A stretch of DNA of 64,000 bases from JAZRZI01 sp045601325. GTDB lineage: Bacteria; Bacillota_I; Bacilli_A; RFN20; CAG-826. How positions within the stretch are numbered: position 1 is the first letter of the stretch; every line of letters starts with the position of its first letter. The position numbers were made by a program, and so were the translations under genes. Positions 45,634-55,711 of this stretch are shown one piece after another. The stretch is taken from positions 28,579-92,578 of the forward strand of contig JAZRZI010000008.1 in NCBI GenBank assembly GCA_045601325.1, written 5' to 3'. The notes beneath the pieces are model-generated. The model was not told the DNA's origin. It saw only the letters and a program-made list of their open reading frames with translations, and did not search any database.

Positions 45634-46971
45634 TTAAACGGGTTCTTTGCAAAGGCGGAGAGCGAAGTTGCCGTAGTCCCAAGCGCGGTAGAAGTAGTCA
45701 TTCCAGTCCGAGCAGAAGAGACCACATTCAGGGTAGATTTCACTATTGTAATAGGAAAATACTGAATAGCATTGTCCTCTAGCACTATCATCATCTTCAA
45801 TAGTTGCCACTTTTTGCTTACAGGCATAATAGACATTTTCTAATGATCCTTCAGGTTGCTCTGCACTATTTGGTAATTGAGCAGTAGCCCAAGAAAATGC
45901 AGGTTCGTTTGCATCACAAGTCCATTTGGAAATGATGTTGTATTCACCAGAATATGAAGTTGATATTTGCAAATTACTTCTTAAATAGCCTTCACTAAGA
46001 TGAGCATTAGTATCTAATAAGCGTGTGTAATAGAGGGTTCTATTTCCAGCGTTGTAACAACCATTTAATGAAGTCGCTCCTAAGGCATCATCAATGTTGA
46101 ACAACTTGATTTGATTTGTCGCTCTATTAAAACCTGAGTGAGAAACAATATCATCAGTATTACCAGTGGTATATTCTTTATCAGCACCACCAAACACTTC
46201 AACATCGTTTTCATCTAGTTCAGAACTAAATTCAACTTCTAGCATATTGTAGACGTCTGCTCTCGCAAGATAAATCATTGCAAGTTTTCTAAAGAGGTCT
46301 AAATATAACCAGTGGAACATACGATATGTAGAATCGGTGTTTTCAATGACTTCTAATCCTTTGTCCCATGAACAATATGACAAGCCATAATTCAAACCAC
46401 TCTTAGAGTTAACTTCAAATTCATCAATATCGTAGTCTTCGTTTTCAATGGCATAACCGACATCGCCTTCATAGACTTCATCATCTGTTTTGTTATAACA
46501 AGCAGAGAAGTATTTAGCGATTTGGATTGAGCCATAACCATTAAAATGGGTTTCATCAGTCCATTTCTTAAATGCTGGGTGAAGTTCAAATCCTAATTCT
46601 TCATCACCATCTTCATACTCTTTAACACTTAATGCTTGAATTTCGCCATTAACGGTTCTATTTGCCTTAAACGCTAAAGGACGGATTGTGACAAATACGT
46701 TACCTTTTGAATCCACTGAAACAGGGAAATCGAAGAACGCTTGCATGGTTGGGTCACTTAATACAAATTCTGCTAAATCACCATCGTTTTCATTTTCGGT
46801 GATATTAAGTGTTACTCCAGCGGCATCACCAGTTCTAGTCCATATTGGATTTTCACTACCGATACCACTTATGCCATAAATTTTGGCAGAAGAACCACCT
46901 CTAGATTCTGCTATTGCAGCAGCAATTCTACGATCAATTTCAGCTTCTTCTAATAAAACTTTTGTAGACAT
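45634..46971 (-). CDS. DGR target: phage receptor-binding protein with a variable C-terminal lectin-like domain
   Basis: 445 residues from MSTKVLLEE, set by an AAAGGAGA ribosome site. The N-terminal part has a short coiled coil and IYGISGI ... IWTRTGDAAG, a pattern seen in gut phage tail proteins. The C-terminal half is Trp/Tyr/Asn-rich. The last 72 bp before the codons for KEPV are VR, encoding CSDWNDYFYRAWDYGNFALR, the ligand-facing end expected of C-type-lectin or FGE-like folds. Its neighbours are the tail fibre gene upstream and TR downstream. It should contact the host receptor. Confidence 0.85.
   Translation of the reverse strand: MSTKVLLEEAEIDRRIAAAIAESRGGSSAKIYGISGIGSENPIWTRTGDAAGVTLNITENENDGDLAEFVLSDPTMQAFFDFPVSVDSKGNVFVTIRPLAFKANRTVNGEIQALSVKEYEDGDEELGFELHPAFKKWTDETHFNGYGSIQIAKYFSACYNKTDDEVYEGDVGYAIENEDYDIDEFEVNSKSGLNYGLSYCSWDKGLEVIENTDSTYRMFHWLYLDLFRKLAMIYLARADVYNMLEVEFSSELDENDVEVFGGADKEYTTGNTDDIVSHSGFNRATNQIKLFNIDDALGATSLNGCYNAGNRTLYYTRLLDTNAHLSEGYLRSNLQISTSYSGEYNIISKWTCDANEPAFSWATAQLPNSAEQPEGSLENVYYACKQKVATIEDDDSARGQCYSVFSYYNSEIYPECGLFCSDWNDYFYRAWDYGNFALRLCKEPV
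45649..45720 (-). repeat. DGR variable repeat (VR)
   Basis: 72 bp (24 codons) at the 3' end of the target gene. Compared with TR, AAC codons have become GAC, TAC, CGC and GGC, TAC has become TGC, and CTA has become CTT. Non-adenine positions are unchanged. The 3' part GCTCTCCGCCT is the same in both repeats and corresponds to the homing-initiation end. Confidence 0.93.
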
Positions 46972-46987
46972 ATTTTTGTCTCCTTTC

Positions 46988-48124
46988 TTAGACATTTAAT
47001 TGAAGAGAGATTCTTCCATCTCCCAAGTCACCAACATAATCTTCATAAGTGAGAAGTAATCTTCCGTTACCTAAGTCACTTACTTTTGGTGTCGTGTCAT
47101 AGTCATCAATAAATTGGTCAACTTTATCGCTAATATCATTTACTGACTTAACTAGACCACTTGAGGCATTACCTATTGTTGTGAGAATGTCATCAACCAT
47201 TCCCTTTAACACATAACCTTGTTTTGCACTCAAAGGTTTATTTGCAAGTTGAGAAGTTAAGTTATCGACTATATCAGTAACACTTACTTTCGCAGTGGTA
47301 ATGCTATCTATGAGTGATTTATTGCTCTTAATGTAAGTAACAATTTCTTGGATTGTATCTAAGTCAGTATCATTACTTAGTAATAAGTTTTGAATACCAG
47401 TGATTAGGTCTTTTAAGACTTTTCCTTGATAAGCGGACAAAGGTTTATCTGTGGAAGTAGAACTTGTGTTATTAACCACATCACTCTTTTTAACATAAGT
47501 TGTGTGAATGACATTTCCTTGAGAATCATTAAGTGCTTTATTCGCTATTGATACACCTGTGATAAGGTTATTAACTGCTGTTGTAAGAGTTTGTAAGGCA
47601 GTAACAGTTGCATAGGTTTCATGAATGCTTCTACCGATAACGTCATATTTAGCATAGTCAGTAACTTCAGCATTTTTCGCTTTTCCATTATTGAAGAGAG
47701 CGTTTATTGAAGTTGAGAATGTTTCTAAGTCTTCAGCTATCTTTCTAATGTTTTCAGTAGATCCATTTGCCTTGATGTATTTGAGAGCTGCAATACCACC
47801 ATTAGTGATGTTCGCTATCTTTGCATAAGTTGTAACAATCTCGTTGCCATCAACATCGTGACTTGCTACCAAATTATCTAGGACATTGTGAACATCGTTT
47901 TCGATTTCAGTGATACGATTTTCGATTCCTTCTGTGAATGTGTCATTATCACCTCTTAGTTCCTTGAATAACTTATAAAGATAGAAGAGACCAGCATAGA
48001 ATTTTTCTTTGATTTGAGCAGCAGTCCAACCACTTTTAGCAGCATCATCTGGCAACTCATATGGAGAATTAGCCTTAAGTTGTTCTAGTTCTTTGGCTTC
48101 TTGTTCTGTTCTGTCTGTTACCAT
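46988..48124 (-). CDS. Phage tail fibre protein
   Basis: 378 residues. Long, repetitive and helical, with at least two repeats of the form KPLSAYQG / KPLSAKQG, each followed by VLK and a coiled coil, as in many phage tail fibres. The end has strand-rich GNGRLLLTYED and DGRISLQ. It lies directly before the DGR target gene and probably carries or trimerises it. Confidence 0.75.
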   Translation of the reverse strand: MVTDRTEQEAKELEQLKANSPYELPDDAAKSGWTAAQIKEKFYAGLFYLYKLFKELRGDNDTFTEGIENRITEIENDVHNVLDNLVASHDVDGNEIVTTYAKIANITNGGIAALKYIKANGSTENIRKIAEDLETFSTSINALFNNGKAKNAEVTDYAKYDVIGRSIHETYATVTALQTLTTAVNNLITGVSIANKALNDSQGNVIHTTYVKKSDVVNNTSSTSTDKPLSAYQGKVLKDLITGIQNLLLSNDTDLDTIQEIVTYIKSNKSLIDSITTAKVSVTDIVDNLTSQLANKPLSAKQGYVLKGMVDDILTTIGNASSGLVKSVNDISDKVDQFIDDYDTTPKVSDLGNGRLLLTYEDYVGDLGDGRISLQLNV

Positions 48125-48126
48125 AG

Positions 48127-51100
48127 TTAGTTAACTCCTTTCGTGAATTGTGCAATTGTATAAACAATATTTAATGTTGTAAGCACCATGTTGCTATCTT
48201 CATCATTCTTGAAAATGAATCTAATGAAGTTAACATTTGGCACTGTTCTATGTTTTGAATAGATATGAGGCAACTTATCATTTGTGAATTGAATCTTGTC
48301 GAAGTTCCAACCATTGAAATTAAGTTGTCTTGTTCCATAAGTGGATTTGATAACCATCTCATAGTCACCTTGTTTTCTACTTGAGAAGTAACCAATATCC
48401 ATTAGACTTGCTAGTTGAGTATCATTTGCAACAACCCATTGCCAGATAGTCTTTGTGAGAGTGATAGCACCCATTGAATAAGGAGCAGTTACGAAGAAGG
48501 CGTTGACGTTATCTTCTTTTGTAATAACACCACTATATGAGCCAACTTCATCATTGTAGTAGATGAGGTCTAACTTCTTATCGTGGTCTCCAAGTAATGA
48601 GAATTGCTTTGCTCCACTTGAATCATAATCACTAACATTCGTGATATGAGTAACAGCAAGATCGTTGACCAAGAATGACATTCTAACGGTGTCAATACCA
48701 AGCAGAGACATTATGTTGCCATAGTTATCAACGAGTTGATAAACATTGCTGCTATTTTTATTATATTTCTTTAGGAAATATCTACGGTAGGTAAATAAAG
48801 TGTAAACTTCACCAACAAAGTGGTCTAAATATACTTCTCTACCTTCATAGAATAAGTCTTGAATGCTTAATAATTTGGAAGTGTCTTCATCACCATTTGA
48901 TTTGAAACACTTAAGTTCAATTGTGTTATTTGTGGTGTCCATCAAGCCAACAAAAGCTGTTTGATCTAATGAACCACCATTATTGAGAATGTTTTGTTTA
49001 TAGAATTTATTAACAAAAGAACCAAGATTTGCATAGATTTGTGTAGTTCTATCTTCACCATTAAGGTTGTAAGAAGTAAGTAAGTGGAATGGTCTTCCTT
49101 CTTTGATTTCATCTTTATAGGTAGCACTTGCCACTAATGTGTCATTTGCACTATCAATGTAAAGAGTTGCACCACCAACACCAACAAAAGTTCTTGCTTT
49201 GTCTTTGTAATCTTTGGTTGTGATTGGGAAACGATATACTTTGCCTTCATCATTTGCGAAGTAAAGTTCTTCATCACATTCAAAGAAGATTGAGGCATCA
49301 ATATTGCTTAAGAAATACCATTCGTATTCGTTATCTTCATTTCTTAAACCATAGAACCCAACATAAACACCTCTATTTGTCTTTAAGATTAAAGTATCTT
49401 CAAACACATATAAGAAAGCATTTGTAAGGTCTTCTTCCTTAATTCTTTCATTTATGAATGAAGAAACATCAAAGGTGTATTTTGCAGTGTTATAAACATC
49501 ATCTTTGTTAGTAAGAGCCTTTAGACCATTCTTTGTTAAAACAATGGTTTCGCCAACAAAGTTAACAACACCTCTATGAGAAATGCCACCAACACCACCA
49601 TTAGAGTTAATGTCATACATTGGAAATGAAGGTTCTACTAAATCTTCTCCAACTGCGTTACCATCAGCACTTGTTGCACTAATGAGTTTCATACTTCTAC
49701 GATAAAGTGTTGCTTGGTGTTTACTTCCTTGTTTGACAACAATTAAGTCACCATCACGATAAATGTCATAGCCAACTACTGCTGTATCAGCATCACCATA
49801 GTAGCAATAATCTAAATCAGAGAAATATGTGTAATCTTTGACTGCCTTATTGTTATATTCATCAACTTGTGAAATGTTGACATCACCACTATGCCAATCG
49901 CAATTCTTAAAGTTTGGATTGCCACTAACAAATAATCTATTGTTGAAAACAACGCCAAAACGACATTTGTTAATTTTATCTGCATATCCACTAACATAGT
50001 GTGGGAATTTGACTTCAATGTTGCCATCTCCATCAATTGGGTTTAATGGGTCTTCAAATAAGATAATGTGTGCTTTTCTTACAACTGTTCCATCATCTGT
50101 TGTTAAGCCCATATCCATATAACCAATGCAATCATTTTCAAAGTCACTACCAATATAGACATTGAAACCATGAGTTGCTTCATTAGCAGTTAATAAAGAA
50201 TCATCAACTCTAACTAAATCACTTAAGAAGATTGGATAATATTCACCGACAAGATTACCGCCTTCATCAAATTGTTTTCCTAACTTGATTGTGGCTTCTT
50301 CATGTGTAATTTCAGTGAATAAACTACCATTTAGTGAACCAACAGCAATCTTGTATCTCTTTGTTTCGGTAAGTGTTGCAAGTTGAGCGACACTAACGAT
50401 AATTTCATATGTTTCGGTCTTTGTGAAAGAACCATTAGAGTAGGTGACTTGAACTTCAATTCTTTGTGCGGATCTAAATGTAGAGCCAATTTGAACAGAG
50501 GTTGTGAAAACGCCACTGGTAAAGACATTACCATCAACATCAGTAACTCTCCAAGAGACACCTTTAGCATTGTATTTATCACCAACAAAGTAATTCTTAT
50601 AATCACTTTCTGGGTCAAGCATTAAAATTGCATTAACAATTGCACCACTTGTTTCAACGTCAATGTTGTATTTAACAATTGCTGCATCAGTATTATTGTA
50701 AGGATTTGTTCCACTAATAGTAATTTCTTTAACACCATAGTCTCCGGTTAGATGAATCTTATTTGATTGATCTAAATTCAAAACACTTGAAGCATCTGAT
50801 GAGAAAGATGAGACAGTGCAAGTCCAACCATTAGCCATTACAGCGGTAACAACTAATCCGCTTGTTGTGAAAGTATCACCATCTTGGAAGTTCTTTCTTA
50901 CTGCATCTGTAGAAGCATTAGTCATAAGATATGAAATCTGTGGTTTGACTAATGATATAGTGAGTGTTGTTGTTTGAGTGATTCCACCATATTCATAAGA
51001 TAATGTGACAGTTATATCACCAAAGGTAGCGTCGTCATCTGGGTTAAATTCATGACCGATTGTAGCACCACTAATTGCTAAATCATTAAGGTTAATTGTT

Positions 51101-54100
51101 TCACTATTGCCATTATTGAAGTTTGCCTTAACAAGCATTCCGTAAAGAGAGAATTTATCTCCATATGTGTATGAAGTCTTTTTTGGGTTAACTTCAATTG
51201 AAATAGATGTGAGTGCCTTTGGAGTAACAACAAGTTCACCTTCATTACTTGGGATTATGACAGGTTCTAATAGAGAGCCATTTTCATTATATGAAACATA
51301 GAGTTTCTTTCCGTTATGATGAGTGTTATCAAGTTGTTGTGTTTTGTTAAAGGCATTACCATTTTCATCAACAATATCCACTAACATATAGGAGATATTT
51401 TTTACATAACCATTGTTGTATTTAACGTTAACAGTTAATCCCTCTAAGGTTAGATATTGATCATCATAGTAATTGGTAAATGATTTGAAAGCATTACTTA
51501 ACACTGGTTCAATTTCAGTTAAAACCACTGCTGTAACTGTTATATTTCTAGTAATAACAATGCCTTGATAAGTAATAGTTAAAATATATGTTCCTGCATT
51601 AGAGAAAACATAACCATCTTTGTTGATAATTTGACCATTAACTGTGAGAGAGTAACCATTAGATCCAAAAGGAACTTCACTTTCTTCTGGATATTCTTCA
51701 TCTTCACTATCAGTAGAAACAATCGTTTTGATAACTTCTAATTCATCTAAATCGAGTTCATCACCAACATAATAACTTTCTTCAAGAATTTCATCTATAT
51801 TAGTGTCAACACTATCTAAATAGTGATTATGAACGGTAAATGAAGCATATTGAGTATCATTGCCATAGGTATAGGCACAAGTGCCACTTAATGATGTATG
51901 AGAAATAATTGGATTATTCATGTCAATTGAACAACCGGTGTAATCACTGTGGATTTCTTGAGCTGTTAAATTATTACCATCATTGAGTTTAACTTGTAGA
52001 TATTTACCAACAAGATAGTCTTTTAACTTGTCACCATTATTAACAACGATTTGAGTAATTGCTTGTAAATTTTCATCAAGAAGTTCTACTTCTCTAATTG
52101 CTTTAACTGTTAAATCAAGTGGAGTATCGGTTGCAACTTCATATTCTCCACCATAAATGCCAAGATTAGCGTATGCTTTAACAACAGCACTCATTCTTGT
52201 TGCTTCTGGAATAAGTCTATTGACTAAACAAGAAGAGATTTCATTTCCATTATTATCAGTAAATACCCAGAAGATATCATCATCACTATCAATATCTACC
52301 TTTTGAGCATTGTTATAGACTTTCTTAATACCAACATTTTTTGCTGTTAAATTGAGTTGTTCTCCAATTTGATAGACAAAAGAGGTATTGCCTGGAATAA
52401 CAAATTCTAAAGAAATAAGTTTTTTAACTTTTACAACTAATGCAACACTAAAGCCTTTAATCTTGAAAGATAATGTTAGAGAACCAACTGCTCCATTATT
52501 TCCAGCTTCATTATATGTAAAATTGGTTGTTCTTGCCTCAGTGATTGGATTAACTCTATCTTCTCTAACTTTGTGGTGTTCTGTATCTCCATTAACATAG
52601 TTAATATTATATTCAACTGTTTGAGGGTCAAATTGTTCACCCACTTCATAAGCGGTTGCATTTGTAGTTCCTTTAGTGGCTGTAACACCAGAAATAGAAG
52701 AGATGCCATTTAATGTGGTCGAGAAAGTTCCCACTAAGTATTTAGTTTCACTATCTTTAACGATATATACTTCAACATCATAACTATCTCCAATAGTGTC
52801 TTCACTTGAGAAAATGAGACCTTCTTTGTTTTCGATATTTGCTTGGAAAGAGACATCTTTAGTAGTTCCGTCTAGCATTGGTGCATAAACATGAACATTG
52901 CTCATGTCAATTGGAACACCAACTTCACTATATGGAGCAATACTGCCATTGATTACCACTGAAGCAATGTTATCAAAGTCGATTTGGTTTTCTTGAACAT
53001 TGATTTTGAATGATGCCTTAACACTCTCATCACTCGAATCAATGACTTCAATTGTATTTAATCCAAAGGAAAGATTTGAACCATATGCTGGATTTAATCT
53101 ATAACCATTATTCACCGCTCCTCTTGTTAAGGTAATCTTTTGATTATCATTTGTGATTGCTTTAACAACAAGGTTAGCAAGAGAAGGAATATCGGTTTCA
53201 TTGAGTTTTTTAATGTTTGTTTGGTTATCAACGTAGATTTGAATTGGGTTTGGAATACCACTAATTTCTAAAGATTGATGACCATAAACCACAATAGTCT
53301 TAGAGCAATAAATGACTTGACCATTTTCAGTAGCACTAAAGACTACTTCTTGTTCTCCGGTAACTGAAGTATTAACATTTGAAAAAATACCCCAAGAACC
53401 TTCAAATCCAACGTAGTTTTTATCAGCAACACCATTCACAAATCTTTTCACATAAGCTGTGCAATTTGTTTTTGTGAATGTGCCATTTTTAGCAATTTTT
53501 AATTTTTCTTCTGGAATTTCAACATCAAAATTCAAAATGCCATTTCTATATGCTTTATATGTTGTTGAAACAGTTTCATTTTGACCATTTGTATAAGAAA
53601 CAACTAAATCGTATGATCCTACTGTTTGTGGTAAGTCCTCCACACTTGTTGGAGACACTACTTGAGTTCCAGCTTCATCATTTGAACCATAATGAGCAGT
53701 AACACCTAGCCCGGCATAGTTAAATTCATCATCATAATCGAAATAGATATCATCAGGACCAGTTAACGTAATTTTACTTAGAGGGCAAATTGTAACATTT
53801 GAAGTCCAAAATAAATTTTCACCAGTCTTTGTGGCAATAGCAATATAATCGACTTTTCCATTAGTATTTAGGGTGAATGTTGGACTAACTTGTTCAGTAG
53901 TTCCATCACCATAAGTGATTGTGGTATTACCCACTGTTCCAGTTTCGCCTTTCCTAAAATAATTAGTGTTTCTAATAGATTTAAGTGCTGGATTTGTAAA
54001 ACTCTTAACACTATAGATAGTGACACTATAAGAAGTTGTATATGAACCAACAGCAACATTAACTGTTCTTGTTTGAGAACCACCACTTGCTGGAGACATT

Positions 54101-54873
54101 GAAGGGGCAGTTACATTATAGGAAGAAGTTGGAGATGAAAATGCTAAAGCACCACCAGCATCTGAATGGTAATAGTAGTCAAGATTAACAACTAACCCAT
54201 TACTATTAAATGTTTCGTTTGCATAGAAGGAAGTTCTTGCATTACTTGTATTAACAGAAGCAGAACCAACACTAAATGCCTTAAAATAAATCGATTCTAC
54301 ACTAACTGTTTCGGTAAAAGTTCCTAAAGATTTTGGACCTGTATCTCCACCAGTTCCCGGTCTAATCTTTTCAAATGTAATATCCGCTGTAATTGTTTTA
54401 TAACCACTACTAGATTGTCTTCTAGTGGTTTGACCAGTGGTTTTTGAATAATAACGGAAGTCTACACCAGCAGAGTTATGTGTTCTTAGGTTTGTTCCAC
54501 TAACTGAATCCATAGGAATTGTAACAGAAGTTACGGTTTCAATATCTTGATATATACCTATTGATAGAAAGTTAGCCCAAGTTGTGTAACTAACTCTACC
54601 GAATTCTAAAACCTTAGTAGTCCAACTACCAGCACTAGCGTTTCCATAAAATTCGATTTGAGCAAAAACATTACCAGCTATTTTGAGTTCAATTTTTTTA
54701 ATGCGATAGATAAAACTTGTATCTTTGATAAGGTTCAACTTAAAAGAACAACTTTGACCATAGAAATCAGTCCAAGAAGGATTGGAAGCTGCACCATCTC
54801 TATATTCGTGAAACTGTCTAGAAGAAGAGATACTACATGAAAAATGAGGTGATTGAGTAACTACATCAGACAT
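48127..54873 (-). CDS. Giant tail protein: Ig-like domain array plus nozzle-type beta-propeller C-terminus
   Basis: 2,248 residues. Residues about 190-1,490 contain roughly nine or more Ig-like repeats with the Big-type pattern (YxxGDxFxxxGLxVxAxYxNG), for example YTYGDKFSLYGMLVKANF and FQDGDTFTTSGLVVTAVM. From about 1,630 onward, KCRFGVVFNNRLFVSGNP and VGYDIYRDGDLIVVKQG are typical of the propeller part of podovirus nozzle or stabilisation proteins. It starts 1 bp after the gene for a nozzle-like N-terminal part. The Ig array probably projects outward to bind carbohydrate or the cell surface. Confidence 0.72.
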   Translation of the reverse strand: MSDVVTQSPHFSCSISSSRQFHEYRDGAASNPSWTDFYGQSCSFKLNLIKDTSFIYRIKKIELKIAGNVFAQIEFYGNASAGSWTTKVLEFGRVSYTTWANFLSIGIYQDIETVTSVTIPMDSVSGTNLRTHNSAGVDFRYYSKTTGQTTRRQSSSGYKTITADITFEKIRPGTGGDTGPKSLGTFTETVSVESIYFKAFSVGSASVNTSNARTSFYANETFNSNGLVVNLDYYYHSDAGGALAFSSPTSSYNVTAPSMSPASGGSQTRTVNVAVGSYTTSYSVTIYSVKSFTNPALKSIRNTNYFRKGETGTVGNTTITYGDGTTEQVSPTFTLNTNGKVDYIAIATKTGENLFWTSNVTICPLSKITLTGPDDIYFDYDDEFNYAGLGVTAHYGSNDEAGTQVVSPTSVEDLPQTVGSYDLVVSYTNGQNETVSTTYKAYRNGILNFDVEIPEEKLKIAKNGTFTKTNCTAYVKRFVNGVADKNYVGFEGSWGIFSNVNTSVTGEQEVVFSATENGQVIYCSKTIVVYGHQSLEISGIPNPIQIYVDNQTNIKKLNETDIPSLANLVVKAITNDNQKITLTRGAVNNGYRLNPAYGSNLSFGLNTIEVIDSSDESVKASFKINVQENQIDFDNIASVVINGSIAPYSEVGVPIDMSNVHVYAPMLDGTTKDVSFQANIENKEGLIFSSEDTIGDSYDVEVYIVKDSETKYLVGTFSTTLNGISSISGVTATKGTTNATAYEVGEQFDPQTVEYNINYVNGDTEHHKVREDRVNPITEARTTNFTYNEAGNNGAVGSLTLSFKIKGFSVALVVKVKKLISLEFVIPGNTSFVYQIGEQLNLTAKNVGIKKVYNNAQKVDIDSDDDIFWVFTDNNGNEISSCLVNRLIPEATRMSAVVKAYANLGIYGGEYEVATDTPLDLTVKAIREVELLDENLQAITQIVVNNGDKLKDYLVGKYLQVKLNDGNNLTAQEIHSDYTGCSIDMNNPIISHTSLSGTCAYTYGNDTQYASFTVHNHYLDSVDTNIDEILEESYYVGDELDLDELEVIKTIVSTDSEDEEYPEESEVPFGSNGYSLTVNGQIINKDGYVFSNAGTYILTITYQGIVITRNITVTAVVLTEIEPVLSNAFKSFTNYYDDQYLTLEGLTVNVKYNNGYVKNISYMLVDIVDENGNAFNKTQQLDNTHHNGKKLYVSYNENGSLLEPVIIPSNEGELVVTPKALTSISIEVNPKKTSYTYGDKFSLYGMLVKANFNNGNSETINLNDLAISGATIGHEFNPDDDATFGDITVTLSYEYGGITQTTTLTISLVKPQISYLMTNASTDAVRKNFQDGDTFTTSGLVVTAVMANGWTCTVSSFSSDASSVLNLDQSNKIHLTGDYGVKEITISGTNPYNNTDAAIVKYNIDVETSGAIVNAILMLDPESDYKNYFVGDKYNAKGVSWRVTDVDGNVFTSGVFTTSVQIGSTFRSAQRIEVQVTYSNGSFTKTETYEIIVSVAQLATLTETKRYKIAVGSLNGSLFTEITHEEATIKLGKQFDEGGNLVGEYYPIFLSDLVRVDDSLLTANEATHGFNVYIGSDFENDCIGYMDMGLTTDDGTVVRKAHIILFEDPLNPIDGDGNIEVKFPHYVSGYADKINKCRFGVVFNNRLFVSGNPNFKNCDWHSGDVNISQVDEYNNKAVKDYTYFSDLDYCYYGDADTAVVGYDIYRDGDLIVVKQGSKHQATLYRRSMKLISATSADGNAVGEDLVEPSFPMYDINSNGGVGGISHRGVVNFVGETIVLTKNGLKALTNKDDVYNTAKYTFDVSSFINERIKEEDLTNAFLYVFEDTLILKTNRGVYVGFYGLRNEDNEYEWYFLSNIDASIFFECDEELYFANDEGKVYRFPITTKDYKDKARTFVGVGGATLYIDSANDTLVASATYKDEIKEGRPFHLLTSYNLNGEDRTTQIYANLGSFVNKFYKQNILNNGGSLDQTAFVGLMDTTNNTIELKCFKSNGDEDTSKLLSIQDLFYEGREVYLDHFVGEVYTLFTYRRYFLKKYNKNSSNVYQLVDNYGNIMSLLGIDTVRMSFLVNDLAVTHITNVSDYDSSGAKQFSLLGDHDKKLDLIYYNDEVGSYSGVITKEDNVNAFFVTAPYSMGAITLTKTIWQWVVANDTQLASLMDIGYFSSRKQGDYEMVIKSTYGTRQLNFNGWNFDKIQFTNDKLPHIYSKHRTVPNVNFIRFIFKNDEDSNMVLTTLNIVYTIAQFTKGVN

Positions 54874-54874
54874 A

Positions 54875-55711
54875 CTAATTTATCTCCTTGAATGAAGAAA
54901 TTGTGATTTCGATATCGTTGATATCTGTTGCTTTTTTAGGTTTGATAGAAGTATCTAGTTGATAGTCGGTGAATCTTGTTGTTCTTAAAGAAACACCATC
55001 ATCAACATATGTTCCACTAACCAATTTGTTTCTTCTCCATTGAGACATCATATTAACGTCATCAAGGATTTGTTGTTCATTCACTGAACTATCTGCTTCA
55101 GTAATTCCAATTGTAGTCACTGGAATATATGTATCTTCATCATCTTCTACTTCTTTCAAAGTGTATTGACCGTTATAGACCTTTAAGACAAAGAGTTTGT
55201 TTCCGCCAAAGATAAATAATCTTCCGTATCCTGCTTGAGCAAAAGATTTATAATCTTCAAGTTCGATAGCAAGATGATAAGTAGAAGTTCCTACTACCTT
55301 TGTTTCAACTAAAGGTTCTAAGTGAAAGTCAAGGAAAGTAACACCTTTGCCAATTCGAGTAACTTTGTAAAGTAACTTTCCAATGTGAGCAATGTAATGA
55401 ATGCCACCATCTATGTCTTCAAATTGCCAAAACCCATTGAATGAAGTTGTGTTAACTCTTTCTTCAATAATCCCTTCATCATTAACAATATGATAATGAT
55501 ATGGTTCAATAAGTGCGATTTGCTCCCAACCAGTTCTTTTTTGGTTAACTCTATTCTTAAAAAGAATATTCTCCATGTCTACTGCATGGTTATTAGCCAC
55601 TTGAAGTTGTGCAGGGTTAAAATCAACACCTAAAAATTTATCAATCTTTAGTGTTTGTAACTTTTTATTGTAATTACCAAGATCGTAGTGTGAATAAGCT
55701 GTTTTTCTCAT
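54875..55711 (-). CDS. Nozzle/stabilisation-type protein, N-terminal part
   Basis: 278 residues. The stretch FLGVDFNPAQLQV ... DMENILFKNR ... KRTGWEQIA has the layout of the N-terminus of short-tail nozzle proteins, which begin with a conserved Asn/Met-rich segment followed by beta-strands. It is much shorter than such proteins, and the propeller part lies in the next gene. It overlaps the adaptor gene by 1 nt. Confidence 0.6.
   Translation of the reverse strand: MRKTAYSHYDLGNYNKKLQTLKIDKFLGVDFNPAQLQVANNHAVDMENILFKNRVNQKRTGWEQIALIEPYHYHIVNDEGIIEERVNTTSFNGFWQFEDIDGGIHYIAHIGKLLYKVTRIGKGVTFLDFHLEPLVETKVVGTSTYHLAIELEDYKSFAQAGYGRLFIFGGNKLFVLKVYNGQYTLKEVEDDEDTYIPVTTIGITEADSSVNEQQILDDVNMMSQWRRNKLVSGTYVDDGVSLRTTRFTDYQLDTSIKPKKATDINDIEITISSFKEIN

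Noticed and set aside
45585..45782. Plus-strand open frame over the VR
   Set aside because: It is antisense to the target gene, whose frame is supported by the TR-VR codon alignment.
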